From NCBI GenBank assembly GCA_018894105.1, contig CM032117.1, positions 43,634,501-43,698,500 on the forward strand: a stretch of DNA of 64,000 bases, in the 5' to 3' direction. How positions within the stretch are numbered: position 1 is the stretch's first letter; every line of letters starts with the position of its first letter. Source of the DNA: Jacaranda mimosifolia. Its lineage: Eukaryota; Streptophyta; Magnoliopsida; Lamiales; Bignoniaceae. The translations under genes and the position numbers were made by a program. The notes below the pieces were generated by a model. It saw only the letters and a program-made list of their open reading frames with translations, made no database searches and was not told where the DNA came from. Positions 1 to 10,620 of the stretch are shown here, one piece after another.

Positions 1-279
1 TGGTTTAAGTCATATGTAAGTAGATTTTATACTAATTTAATCATGAATGGTACAATTTAATATAAAAATGACAAAAGCTTCTATCAATACCAACAATTTA
101 CATGATGAATGATAGATTCATGACTTGATGAATGGCATACGAATCTATTCTTGCATGACTTGACTTAGGGTCATAACAAACTGGTGAGGACATGGCCTAA
201 TTATTTTGAAATGGATTTAAGTTCCACATAAATACATGGAGTGAGGGTAAAACCCAATGAACAGTAGTGTATAGGTTAA

Positions 280-861
280 GGGAATTGATGGGATTAGTTG
301 TGAAGAAGACTATTACAAGATATTAAATGAGGTAGTGGAGTTAGAATACTCCAACAATCCTATGAAGAAAGTGGCTCTAATCTATTGTGAGTGGTTTGAT
401 TTTATTCATGTGAGAGGAGCCCGTATAATGCATCCACAATATAAAATTAGTGAAGTTAGGTAAAGGGGTAGGTATAGATCGATCGTATGACACCATTTAT
501 AATTGCCCAATAAGTGAAATATGTATACTATGTTCCATATCGTTAAAGAATTAAAGATAAGCTCAAATCATGGGTTGTTATAAAAGCTAAGGCTAGAGGT
601 AGAGTGAAAGATGAAGATTCGTTAAAAGTTGCATATTAGAACAATATGCCATTGTATGTTGATGTAGTGAATCCAGATGATTTAATAGAGGACTAAATAG
701 ATCGTATTCATCCTTTAGAGCATGCCAATGTGTTAGATATACAACATATAGATGGATTCATTAGTGATGATGATGAAAAAGAAGCAAAATTTAGAAATGA
801 TATAGATGACTTTGATGGCAACAATAACACCAACAAATCTAAGTACTCCAACAAAGATTGA
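280..861 (+). pseudogene. CACTA transposase C-terminal remnant (DUF4216-like)
   Basis: The plus strand reads, with several stops and frame changes, as the conserved C-terminal region (DUF4216) found behind TNP2 transposases of plant CACTA elements. Visible cues are a DYYKILNEVVELEY segment near 310-350, then a CEWFDF segment near 385-405, an H-P-Q-Y-K segment near 430, and a decayed PFIIAQ...VYYVPY segment near 490-545. An acidic, Asn-rich tail follows and ends at a TGA near 859-861, as is usual for this protein family. The family role is DNA transposition in the nucleus. The N-terminal DDE portion would lie left of the window. Stops interrupt the frame, so this copy is not functional. Recognition rests on remembered family motifs, not on a search. 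Confidence 0.7.
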
Positions 862-1023
862 ATTATGTTGCTGGTATGATGCTTGTATTTATCTTCATTG
901 AGTAATGTGATTCTCATTAAGTTTTGTTATTAATTGTTTTCATTGTATTACATAGTTAATTTGTCATAATATTATTATCAATATATTGAATTTTAATATA
1001 TATTTGTTTTTTTTCTTTTAGAG

Positions 1024-1112
1024 ATGGCAAACCAATCAGATATCCATCCCCCCACATCAACTGAGGTAGGGGTCCTAACAAAGGTAGGAATACGGGCTAA
1101 GGTAAAAATAAT
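1024..1112 (+). pseudogene. CACTA Transposase_24-type ORF, first coding fragment
   Basis: An ATG at 1024 opens a short frame beginning MANQSDIHPPTSTEVGV, a proline/serine-rich start like those of the second CACTA protein (Ptta/En/Spm, Transposase_24). It lies about 160 bp after the end of the DUF4216 remnant on the same strand. The frame is cut after about 30 codons by the copia LTR that starts at about 1113. The proline-rich sequence resuming at 3270 is the probable continuation. This is an inference from order and composition; the fragment alone is too short to prove. Confidence 0.4.
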
Positions 1113-3263
1113 TGTGAATGTCAGGATCCAAGTACAACAAAAATTTAAGATTTTCAAGCATTGAAGTGTAACTCGAATTCACCAACACAACAAGGATCAA
1201 CTCATGCCACTAGAATTGTATTCAAGGAAGAGAAACATTTACCTTAATTGAATCTCTTCAACTAGTGCTAGAAGATCCCAATCCTCAAGCTCCAATTGCC
1301 ATCAATTGGACTCCTCTTCTACACCTTTTTTTGGTGCCCAAAACGGCACCTAAAGTGACTGAAAATAGTAGCAAAAATTTACCTCCAAGGTTGAAAATCC
1401 GTAGCCAAAATGCCCCAAAAAATCGGTGCCAAAACTCAAGCAAAATCCTCCAACTGATTAATTGTTGATCCACACCTTAAGTGCCCCAAGCGTGAAACCT
1501 CTAATGTCATCCACACATCTTACAAAGCACACCAAAAACCTCTGAATCAATCTAGAATGAGAAGATGTTAGAGAAGAGCTTGGAGAGAGGAAGAAGAAGG
1601 TGGCTATTTAAAAGAGAGACAAGGTTGGATTTCTGGAGGGAATTTTTCATACAAAATGCAAGAGTGTAGAGAGCATGCAGCCGGCCCCTTAGTGGTTTCC
1701 TTAGGGTACTTATGATGTGCGAGAGAAGGATTTAAAGCATCTAGTCACACTAGCCATACTCTAGATTCCTCGTCCAATTACTGGACCAATTGGATGCCAT
1801 TTCATATTCAAATGGACATTTTAATTGCTCCAATTAGAATCTCAATCTTAATTGGTCAATGAATTATTCCTACATATTTAAACAAACTCTTGTATTTAAA
1901 TCTTCCATCCTAAAATTTAAAAGTCTCTTCCACTAATTAAATTAACTCTTTAATTCAATTGGCCTAGTTTAACTGTTTAAACTAGTAAGACAAATTTATT
2001 TTGTCACATGGCCCAATTAAATTAACTCTTTAATTCAATTAGTCTAATTTAATTTTTAAAATTAATTTAATTCCTTAAATTAATCAAACCATGATTATCA
2101 ATTTAACTAGTCAATTTTGGCCCTTCTAATTTTGACAACTTCAATTATTGAGTTTTAGATAATTTCTCCAAGTTTACTAGTGTGGTCCAAGATTTTTATG
2201 TATGACTCATTAAGTTCATTAATCAATTACACATGGGCTCACAACTCCTTACTATTTAATTGAATATCAAATATCCCAATCATTTAAAACTCATTTCAAT
2301 TAATCCTTATTGAATTAGTTTCTATTAATTCAAGAGTACCCGATTCCCATATTCGATGTTCAGCTTCAAGCCTACGAAGCCCAACCAATTGAATGAATTA
2401 ATTAGTGTGAACCTTTTTGCTTATGATTATCATGCAAATATTATCCTCCTGTTCCTATCTCACGAAAAAGGCTTAGTACAATATATTTGTTGGTTCCCTA
2501 ATATCATCAATAACTATATATCTATTTTTTATCAGCGTTTCCAATGACCTGATCTTTGGAAAATACCTTTCTAAATTGTTGTAATACCACGCGCAAGGAT
2601 TTTCTGGAACTAGTTATCACATAATACATAGGAGATTAACTCATTCTTCATGACAAGCAAACGAATCCCCTATTCGAACTTACCAACCTCAATACTTAGA
2701 TAGCTCAGGCCCAACACAAGTACCTTACATTTTGCTAGGTGGTCGGGACCAATACTAAAGCACAAGGCTATTATGGAACCTTAAGTCTAATGACTAATTA
2801 TATATCCTATTGCAAGTTAAAAAACTTTCCAGTACCAATAAGCTACTTCAGCTATCTTATATATTTTCTAAGTGAGTCTTTAGTAAACTTATTCTCCAAA
2901 AAATACTCACTAATACACATTTATGTCTCATAGCTAGATTGCCTATAAAATGGCACAATATCCAACTCATTTGAATATGCATTGTTAGTTCAAGTCTATT
3001 CGAATCTATGACTTGTCTCTAAGTTTTTGTGATTTGAAATATTTCAAAATTATGACCATATAGACTTGTTTCATGATCACCATCATACTTGTGACCAAGT
3101 TCATGGTCTCGTATGATTTTAGGACTTCAACCAAATGCATTGTGAAGAATGTAGATAACGTATATGATGAAGATGATTGTTTATGCAATATCAATAAAGC
3201 AAGATTGTTATGCTACAACAGTAATACATGCCAATATAATTGGTTGGGGGCACTATTCCAACA
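1113..3263 (-). mobile_element. Copia LTR (probably solo), minus orientation
   Basis: On the minus strand the element starts TGTTGGAATAGTGCCCC at 3263, the same start as the copia LTR at 54697 and nearly that at 60598. The two long copies run in parallel. Both contain the block read on plus as an AATTCAATT-rich region (1900-2330 and 53270-53760), the 'CATGCAAATA' and 'CTATCTC' blocks near 2430-2460 and 53855-53890, and the 'GACCTGATCTTTGGAAAA'-like block near 2547 and 53976. Length is about 2.15 kb in both. No pol sequence adjoins it, so it is most simply a solo LTR. A TATA-like TTTAAATAG on the minus strand lies near 1607-1614. No clear 5-bp target duplication was found, so the left edge is uncertain by a few bases. 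It sits inside the CACTA remnant. Confidence 0.7.
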
Positions 3264-3269
3264 TTAGAT

Positions 3270-5130
3270 AGGGATTTTGCTCCCCAAGCCTCAGACAGAA
3301 GACCCAACCTACCAAGCCGCCTCCAAAACTATTGGCCTATTTAGGATTATGCCTACCCCAAACCTTCCTTCCACATATGCCTACATTTCATCATCCTCAT
3401 TCTCTTCATCACCATCACCTTTGACCTTGTTCGTTGTTGTGAGGTCATTCACCTTTCAGTTCCCAAAGCTACCCTATGGCTATCCTCAGAGCAACATTCC
3501 TCTTCTCAACCACCATCCTCAGCACCCACATATCCTCCCTCGCCATCTACCACTCCGCATGGCACCCAGACATTCACAATTGCTCCATTTCACTCTTCCT
3601 CAACATTAGACCATCATTTGTAGGCCACAATTTAGGTAAAGAGGATCAGCACCCCATCTCAAAGTTCTGGCAAGGTATACCTACATTCGAGGGATACAAT
3701 AGATAAGTAAAGAATTATATATTTATTCCATATTTATTATATAAATGTTGTGTTATTAGTTATATATTGTTATGAAATTTATGTAGATACATACCATCAA
3801 TGGACGGTACCATGTTCTTGATAATAGTTGGCAAGGGCAGTGTCAAGAGCCATATAAGACTTGGTTAGATATCCCTTAGAGTCTTTGAGAGCACATGTCT
3901 TCCTTAACATCAGATCTATCATCTATAAGCCAAAATTTGGGTAGGAAGGAATCAACACCCATCCTAAAGTTATGACAAGGTATACTTACGTCCTGAGGGA
4001 AATGGTGGATAAGTAAAAAATAATATATTTATTCTATATTTATTATAGAAATATTGTATTACTATTTCTTAGCACTCGTAATCCCAAGATTTTTAGAAGA
4101 AGTCCACGTAGACCAAGAAGGACCGGGCTTCTGAGATTGGAGGATCCACCCATACCAGAGAAATTATATCCGCTAGGACACATGCCGAGTGATTAGTAAT
4201 TTTCTAAACTTTCAATCTTTAGCCAATTCATAAGACTTTCAAGATCAATGTTAGATTGATATATTTAGTATGTCTTATGTCATGTGTTGAAGAATGTTGG
4301 ATTATTGGTCTTTTGCTATTGTTAGATTGCTCGTTTTTGCTATTGATCTTTTTTGTTTTTTAGGCATAGCCTAATTTAATAGAAGACTCTATCGAAAACT
4401 TTTCTTTTATTTATTATAGTTTTATAATATGTATAAATAACATATCTTTTTTAGTTTAGTTATCTTCGTAGGCTCTGGAGTTGCAAAGGCCGCTGATGGT
4501 AAGGAGATTTTTGCACATACACACCAGAGTCGGGTTAACAAGAGCCAGATAAATAATAGGGCGAGAAGAGTTACTATAAGTTTCTAATAAATTCTACACA
4601 TTTGTTTTACTTATATTATTATTGCATTAACTTAATAAAATTTATTTGTAGGAGGTCTTACAGGAGACGCTACCACAGTCTTAGACTCGGGCAGATGATG
4701 TTAGGAGTACAAACAACCAGCAGTCTCTGGTTGAGTCATAGACACAATCTATTAGTGGCCCGATAAAAAGGGTCGAGTTTATGGGTTGAGCTATCAATAG
4801 TCACTCTGCTACTACCATACTCCTCCCATGGAATCATCAAGTGCAGCATTAGCCTGTTTGGAGGCCTGGATAAAAGAGATTCGAATAGGGTTGAAGGGAT
4901 GAAAAACGAGCTTAGATAGGCTTTAGGTAGGTTTGAGATTATGATTATTCAAGCCATTCAGCATGTTCCTCCATCCTCTACATAGCTTCAGCCTCGGCCT
5001 GATTAGTAGTAGCAACAGGATCAGCAACATTAAGATCACAGTAGTAGGGCATTGAGCAACAGCATCAACATGACATCAAACGAGAGCACCATGGTGATGA
5101 TTATGACTACTTGATTATGACGATGACGCT
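3270..5130 (+). pseudogene. CACTA Transposase_24 (Ptta/En/Spm) remnant
   Basis: Plus-strand sequence right of the LTR starts with a Pro/Ser/His-rich segment (3277-3609), typical of the N-terminal part of CACTA ORF1-type proteins. Near 4078-4138 it encodes NPKIFRRSPRRPR followed by GLLRL, almost the same as the minus-strand reading at 48340-48270 in the second CACTA element, so these are homologous genes. From 4141 a second block (IPE..., then a CATGCCGAG word near 4180) matches plus-strand sequence at 46480-46540. Near 4500-4560 a segment reading THQSRVNKSQ resembles the conserved HTSRxGS region. The reading frame is full of stops, and an imperfect duplication (3599-4074) lies inside. Function in the family: DNA binding or accessory transposition protein. 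This copy is dead. Confidence 0.6.
3599..4074 (+). repeat. Imperfect direct duplication, period about 306 bp
   Basis: About 170 bp at 3599-3768 recurs at 3905-4074. Both copies run from a CAACATTAGA/TAACATCAGA start, through AAGGTATAC, to AAGTAAAGAATTATATAT/AAGTAAAAAATAATATAT. The copies differ at many bases, so the duplication is old. Between the copies lies about 130 bp of other sequence. It is inside the CACTA remnant and may reflect duplication of an exon-intron junction. Confidence 0.75.
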
Positions 5131-5329
5131 GATGGCCAATAGATATGTAAGAGAGATTTTTTTATTTTTTTTTATATTGACGATACTCCTTATGATAAAT
5201 TTTTATAAAAGTATATTTTTGATTTGTTTGCAAAATTATTGTTCAGCACTTTTAGCGAAATCAATATAAGATGTATGCATAGGTCATAGGTTTAATCAAA
5301 TAAAATAAATAAAATTATTTGAAAAAATT

Positions 5330-5629
5330 CTAACAAGTTCGCAAGGAACTTTTGTCAGAAAAAATTAAATAATGATTAGAAAACTAAAATTCCATTAGAC
5401 TTTCACTAGAAAATGATCCAGTTATAAATGGACTAACACCATCTACAATTAGTCAGATGTTTGATGAACAAATTTTCTAAAGATAGAATCCATCGAAAAA
5501 TAATTTGTTATGAGGATTTTTCAAATGGAGGAAAATCCATTGAAAGCTGTCAAAAATTTTCTTTTCTGATGGATTTCCAAAGAAATTCATTAGGTTTTTC
5601 CATTGAAAATGACGTAATTGCCGATAGTG
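5330..5629 (+). mobile_element. CACTA 3' subterminal region and terminus
   Basis: This stretch is rich in short words in both orientations built on CCATYGAAAA/TTTTCNATGG, the same vocabulary as the ends of the CACTA element at 45778-51774. It ends at 5629 with ...CCGATAGTG, the inverse of a CACTA terminus (CACTATCGG). The sequence beyond 5629 belongs to a different element (old copia gag on minus). The matching left terminus is not in the window, so the TSD cannot be checked. Confidence 0.6.
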
Positions 5630-5639
5630 TGAGGAGACT

Positions 5640-6258
5640 TAGAGAAGCAAGTACCAGTAATATAGGATGTTGATGGAACTTCATGATCAGTTGCATTAGG
5701 AGATGAATTGACATGAGTAGATAAAAGACCTATTAGTTGCATTAAGTAGAGTTTTAAGCTTCAGAGAATTTGCCAATGCTATCAATTTGCTTGTCATCTA
5801 AAACTTCATTTACGACATTAGATGTTGGGGCAAGTTAAGCTAAGTGACTTGAGTCTGAATAGGCTATTGATTCCTTAATCTAGTTTGAGGCCTGAATGTG
5901 TTGTTGATTCCTTCAATTGGACTTAAGACTAGGAGGATATCTATGCAATTTGTAGCAGGTTTCAACAGTATTACCATAGTAAGAGCAATGTGTAAAATAA
6001 GGCCGTTCTCTCTTAGGACCTTTGTAGCTAGTGGATGAGTGACTGTTGGTGTGAGGTCAGTCAGCTGGTTTAGGGGCATGTCTGATGCCATCTATTTTGA
6101 CAGCAAAAGCAAGATTGTCACTGAGATCATGAGAAGATGAGTTAGTAATATTTCTTCTTGAATGATTAAAGAGAATCATGCTGATTAGAGGTAAAGGATC
6201 TAATACGTGAATTTGGCTACAAATCTGAGCAAATGGGTGATATATCCCTATTAAGAAT
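5640..6258 (-). pseudogene. Old copia gag, 3' part (split by a later insertion)
   Basis: Read on minus, 6258-6057 encodes a segment with HPFAQICSQIHVLDPLP, the typical 'sxIxgQILlmdPLP' stretch of plant copia Gag. Near 6000-5940 a shifted frame gives a zinc-knuckle block with YFTHC...ETCYKLHRYPP. It then runs to a Gly/Ser-rich tail near 5680 and ends at the CACTA boundary near 5640. Gag normally forms the virus-like particle of the retrotransposon in the cytoplasm. The 5' part of the same gene lies at 10364-10620. The frame is continuous across the target duplication AGAAT of the element between them, which shows that one gag was split. Frameshifts make it nonfunctional. Confidence 0.75.
6254..6258. 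repeat. Target-site duplication, left copy (AGAAT)
   Basis: AGAAT immediately precedes the 5' LTR (TGTTGG...) and is repeated exactly at 10359-10363 directly after the 3' LTR (...CTAACA). A 5-bp direct repeat is the normal signature of copia integrase. Confidence 0.9.
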
Positions 6259-6868
6259 TGTTGGTGTATGAACATTTTAATATTAAAATTAATCTTATGT
6301 CCTTACATATTACTACATTGATGATGAGAATGTGGTAACATTATGGTGGAAATTAGTGGAGTAATGAAGAGTCTCCCCTTTAACTTTTCTTCAATTCACA
6401 TTTGTGGCCACTAATAGCATTTTCATGTCTTTCTAATGCCACTAATTCCCCAATTTATTTGCCACCCTCCATGTTTTTATGTGTAATCTCTAGTTTAACT
6501 ATCCATTACTTTTCATTTATATTATGGAGGTCTTCCACACCTAAAATAGGAGTCATTTCTTCCTTTTGGTCACTTGCAAGAATTCTTACAACTATTATAT
6601 TGCACACACTGAAAGAGAGTTATACTTGTCAAAAGAAGGAGTTCTTGTGGTAGAGCTTTGAACTCAAAAGCTTGGGCAAAGTTTTTGAGTCATACAACGT
6701 TGTTGGACTATTGCATCCTGGAGGGGACAAGTGAAGAATATTATTGCTGGACCTGTAATAAATTTCTACTGCAGTGGGCTTGAATCTCCTTAAAGAGAGC
6801 GAGATATCCATGCCTCAGCCTAAAAATTGTTCTATATTTATTCAACTGTAATTGTACTTTCACTAACA
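6259..6868 (+). repeat. 5' LTR of the copia element
   Basis: TGTTGG at the start and CTAACA at the end. It aligns along its whole length with the 3' LTR once the SINE is removed. The TATA region near 6540-6550 reads CCTAAAATAGG, whereas the 3' LTR keeps CCTATAAATAGG, so the promoter core of this copy has lost two bases (TA). Confidence 0.92.
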
Positions 6869-6870
6869 AT

Positions 6871-9106
6871 GAGAATATGATTTCAATGCATTTAGTTCTT
6901 TTGTTAAGTCATTGGGAATAATTCATCACCCATATTCTCCCGTATATAATGGTGTGGCTGAAAGAAAAAATACAACTTTAGTTGAATTGACAAATGCTAT
7001 GCTTATTTAATCAAGTGCACCTTTAAATCTTTGGGGTGAAGCTATTTTAGCAGCTTGTTATGTGTTAAATAAGGTGCCACATAAAAAGACTAAAGTAACC
7101 CTTTTTGAACTATGGAAAGGTCATAAGCCAAATTTGGGATATTTGAGAGTTCGGGGTTGTTTAGCTTGTGTAAGGTTAACGAATCCTAAAATTCCAATGT
7201 TAGCACTAAAAGTTTCCACTTGTGCTTTTCTTGGTTATGCTTTGAATAGTACATCCTATAGGTTTTTAAATATTAATGATATGCTATTTTTCACGAAGAA
7301 AAGTTTCCATTTGATTCTAAAAATAGTGGGGGTCAAAGAAATAATGAAAATATTTTTTCTCTACCTGGCTTTTCAACTTCAGTTTTGAGAAAGAAAATAG
7401 TAATGATTTTCAACTAAGAAAAAGTAAAGGACTAGACTAGAAAAAGATTTTGCTCCTAACTTTTACATCTTTAATGTTGAAAACGACTTGCTGACTTTAC
7501 AAGAAGCTTTATCTTCACCTAATGCTATTTTCTAAAGAGACTGTAAATGATAAGGTGGAATCATTAATTTCTAATAAAACTTGGAGATTAGTTGATTTAC
7601 CTCCGAGTTGTAAAACAATTGGATGTAAATGGGTCCTCCAAAAAAAATTAAAACTGGATGGGTCTATTGATAAATATAAGGCTAGATTAGTTGCTAAATG
7701 TTTTGAGCAACTAAAAGGCCTAGAATTTTTTGACACTTGTTCACCAGTTACTAGAGTAACGTCTATTAGACTTTTGATTGCTATTGTTGCAATGTTTGAA
7801 TTAAAAATATAACAAATGGATGTAAAAACTGCATTTTTAAATGGGGACTTAAATGAAGAGATTTATATGGACCAACCCAAAGGTTTTATAGAAGCAGGCC
7901 AAGAAAACAAAGTGTGTAAATTGACTAAATCTCTCTATGGCTTGAGACAGGCACCTAAGAAATGGCATGAGAAGTTTGATTCTTGCATGACTAAGAATGG
8001 TTATAAATCAAACGAGTGTGACAAATGCATTTACCATAAGTCATGGAATAATTCACATGTTACTGTTTGTCTATATGTTGATGATTTGCTGATCTTTAGC
8101 TCTAATTTACATGTTATTAAAGAGACTAAAAGCATGATTAGTAGCCACTTTGATATGAAGGATCTTGGTGAGATAAACTTTATTTTGGGTATGAAAATTA
8201 TAGAAACATGTGATGGCATTTTCATTGACCAGTCATATTATGTTGAGAAAATTTTGAAAAAAATACAATTTTATAGATTGCAAGCATGTTACAACTCCTT
8301 TGATTCAAGTGTTCACTTATTTCTTGTTAAAAGTGATGATAATGTGATAAATCAAAAGGAGTATGCTAGTTTAATTGGAAGTTTGAGATATGCACGGATT
8401 GCACTTGGTGTGATATTGCATATGCAGTAGGAGTACTTAACAGGTTTACAAGCAAGCCAGGTATTGAACATTGACATATTATAACAATAGTTATGAGATA
8501 TTTACTTGGTACAAAACCATATGGTTTGTTTTATAAAAAATACCCTGTTGTACTTAAAGGCTTTTCTGATGTAGATTGGAACACTTTATCAGGTGATTCT
8601 TGTTTCACCACTACTTATATTTTTACTTTAGGTGGTGGTATCATTGTTGGAAACCAAAAACACAAAATATTATTGCTTACTCTACCATAGAGGTTGAGCT
8701 TATTGCTTTTGCTTCAGCTAGCGAAGAGGCTAATTTGTTAAGAGATTTACTATTCCAAATACCTTATTTTGAAAAATCAATTCGTTCAATATTAATTCAT
8801 TGTGATAGAACCTCTAAATTTGGTAGAGTTCAAAACCGTTACTATAACGGTAAATCTAGACCTATAAGAAGGAGACATAGTACTGTGAGATCTTACTTAA
8901 CAAATTGTACCATTAATGTTGATTATGTGAAATCTTGCAGATCCATTGACCAAGGCCTTAGCAAGAGAAATGGTTTGGTGTACATCGAGGGGATGGGGTT
9001 GAAGCCCGTAAGTTATGAGTCATATATGAGGAAACCCCACCTAGGGACTAGAGATCTTATAACCAGGTTTAATGGGAAAAACGAATCATATGATGACTTG
9101 TTATAA
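6871..9106 (+). pseudogene. Copia pol remnant: integrase C-part, RT, RNase H
   Basis: From 6871 the frame gives the end of the integrase core with the conserved NGVAERKN near 6950 (containing the catalytic Glu), then the GKR-type C-terminal region to about 7385. RT starts near 7522, with GCKWVLQKKLK near 7620, and a stop codon (TAA near 7810) just before MDVKTAFLNG (palm motif A). YVDDLLIF near 8075-8098 holds the catalytic Asp pair. LYGLRQAPKKWH near 7940 is also present. After 8430 the frame shifts. RNase H (8493-9106) has GFSDVDW and, near the end, GLSKRNGL...GMGLKP, the usual copia C-terminus. Several stops and shifts make it inactive. Normal role: cDNA synthesis and integration. Confidence 0.9.
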
Positions 9107-9577
9107 AATGCACTATTATATTTATTTGTTCCCTTATCCCTATAATGTGGCTGTATTTATCCTGTAACGACATGAGAAGGATGAGTTTATTAACTTTTAA
9201 TGAAAATATGTAGCTCTTACGAGTAGGTTAGAGTTACAGAAGCACCCTTGATAGATTTCACCTATGTGAGTATGGAAGTAGGTCGATCACTATGAGAATC
9301 GAGCTTATTCTCAAAAACACTCATGAAATTCGGAATAGCACAAGGCCGAAATGTGCTGGCCAATAAAGCTTATGTTAACACCTTGACTGTTATGTATAGG
9401 CATTGATACTTTATTTCTCTTAAGCAGTCATAGTTCAAGTCTGAGACCACTATTGGCGCCAGAGCAAAGGTTGCTGCTTTAATAAGTGGAGATTCAATGC
9501 AGAGCACACCTCCATTATGCGTAATAGTCTTTCTTCAATTGGTATACTCTCTTTTAATATTAAAATGAATGGGGGAA
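9107..9577 (+). other. Copia 3' untranslated spacer with polypurine tract
   Basis: Non-coding stretch between the end of pol and the 3' LTR. It ends in AATGGGGGAA at 9568-9577, the expected primer for plus-strand cDNA synthesis. No other feature was recognised in it. Confidence 0.75.
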
Positions 9578-9735
9578 TGTTGGTGCATGTGCATTTTAAT
9601 ATTAAAGATTAAACATATGTACTTACATATTACTCCATTGAAGATGAGAATGTGATGACATTATGGTGGAAATTAGTGGCGTAGTGAAGAGTCTCCCATT
9701 TTACTCTTCCTCAATTCACATTTGTAGCCACTAAC

Positions 9736-9890
9736 TCGCCAAGCCCAGTTATGCGGGCTTATGACCTTAGTGGGGGTAATGTGGGGGCCGAAGCAACCTT
9801 GGTTGCACAAATTCGGGGGTGAGTTTGAGACCGCGGGGGGATACTCAGAGCAGATTGGGGATGATCCCCCTACCTTTGGGGGGAAAAAAA
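9736..9890 (+). mobile_element. SINE inserted in the copia 3' LTR
   Basis: A 155-bp GC-rich insert interrupts the LTR. It is flanked by a perfect 17-bp duplication, CATTTGTAGCCACTAAC (9719-9735 and 9891-9907), present once in the 5' LTR (with changes) near 6400. The insert ends in GGGGGGAAAAAAA, a short A tail directly before the second TSD copy. That combination is diagnostic of LINE-mediated retroposition. Internal words (GAGTTTGAGACC near 9822, and AGCCCAGTTATGCGGG near 9741) loosely resemble pol III B and A boxes, so a tRNA-derived head is likely but not proven. It has no coding capacity. Confidence 0.85.
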
Positions 9891-10030
9891 CATTTGTAGC
9901 CACTAACACTATTTTTATGTCTTTCTAATGCTACTAACTCAATTTATTTGTCATCTTCCATGTTCCTATGTGTAACCTCTAATTTAACTATCCACTACTT
10001 CTCATTTATATTATGGAGGTCTTCCACACC

Positions 10031-10040
10031 TATAAATAGG
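10031..10040 (+). promoter_or_regulatory. TATA box in copia 3' LTR
   Basis: TATAAATAGG preceded by CACACC, a well-formed plant TATA element in the expected U3 position. The equivalent place in the 5' LTR (6541-6550) is CTAAAATAGG. Confidence 0.65.
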
Positions 10041-10363
10041 AGCCATTTCTTCCTTTTGGTCACTTACAAGAATTCTTACAACTACTATATTGCACACATT
10101 AAAAGAGAGTTATACTAGTTAAAGGAAGGTATTCTTGTATTGGAGCTTTGAACTCAAAAGCTTGTCCATAGTTTTTAAGTTAAACGACAATGTCGGATTG
10201 TTGTATCCTAGAGAGAACAAGTCAAGAGTATTACTACTGGACCAGTAATAATTTTTTACTGCAGTGGGCTTAAATCTCCTTAAAGAGAGTGAGATATCCA
10301 CACCTTAGTCTGAAGATTGTTCAATATTTTTTCAACTGTAATTACACTTACACTAACAAGAAT

Positions 10364-10620
10364 GCCATGACATACTCTTTGTGATAATAATCACTAATTC
10401 CCTTCATTTCTCCATAAGTGCACTGGCCACATGTGCAAACCGGCCTTATAGTTGCTTAATTCTTCCCATATTACCTTCAATTTAGTCAAGCAAACATTGA
10501 CAGATGGTGACTTGTGTATCATTGATAAGCCCACCATGCCACTGGAATATACTACGGCCATTACTCTGTTGGAAATGGTTGTTGAAATATATCTATCCAA
10601 ATCTCATTGTTGAATCTAAA
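10364..10620 (-). pseudogene. Old copia gag, 5' part (split by a later insertion)
   Basis: Minus-strand reading gives VNVCLTKLKVIWEELSNYK (10514-10458), which matches the copia Gag signature of a small-residue stretch, 'YFTKLKxxWdEL' and 'nY'. A one-base shift then gives a CTCGQC segment and a GEM...YVMAFL segment that ends exactly at the AGAAT duplication. Its continuation is at 6258 on the other side of the inserted copia element. Upstream of about 10620 no further gag could be read, so the gene is also truncated at its 5' side. Confidence 0.75.

Larger units (their letters stand above)
6259..10358 (+). mobile_element. Copia LTR retrotransposon, internally deleted (4.1 kb)
   Basis: The element is defined to the base. 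The 5' LTR is 6259-6868 (610 bp) and the 3' LTR 9578-10358 (781 bp, of which 172 bp is a later SINE plus one TSD copy, leaving 609). LTRs start TGTTGG and end CTAACA, and the flanking TSD AGAAT is perfect. A polypurine tract AATGGGGGAA (9568-9577) abuts the 3' LTR. The internal part (2.7 kb) begins directly behind the 5' LTR in the middle of integrase, so primer-binding site, gag, protease and most of integrase are missing. Pol remnants are of copia order (integrase, RT, RNase H). It inserted into an older minus-strand copia gag. It cannot mobilise itself. Confidence 0.93.
9578..10358 (+). repeat. 3' LTR of the copia element (contains a SINE)
   Basis: Starts TGTTGG, ends CTAACA and matches the 5' LTR except for the 155-bp SINE and its duplicated target. 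A clean TATA box, TATAAATAGG, lies at 10031-10040. AGAAT follows directly at 10359. Confidence 0.93.

Noticed and set aside
6259..10358. Complete autonomous copia element
   Set aside because: LTRs and TSD are intact, but primer-binding site, gag, protease and most of integrase are absent and RT has a stop.
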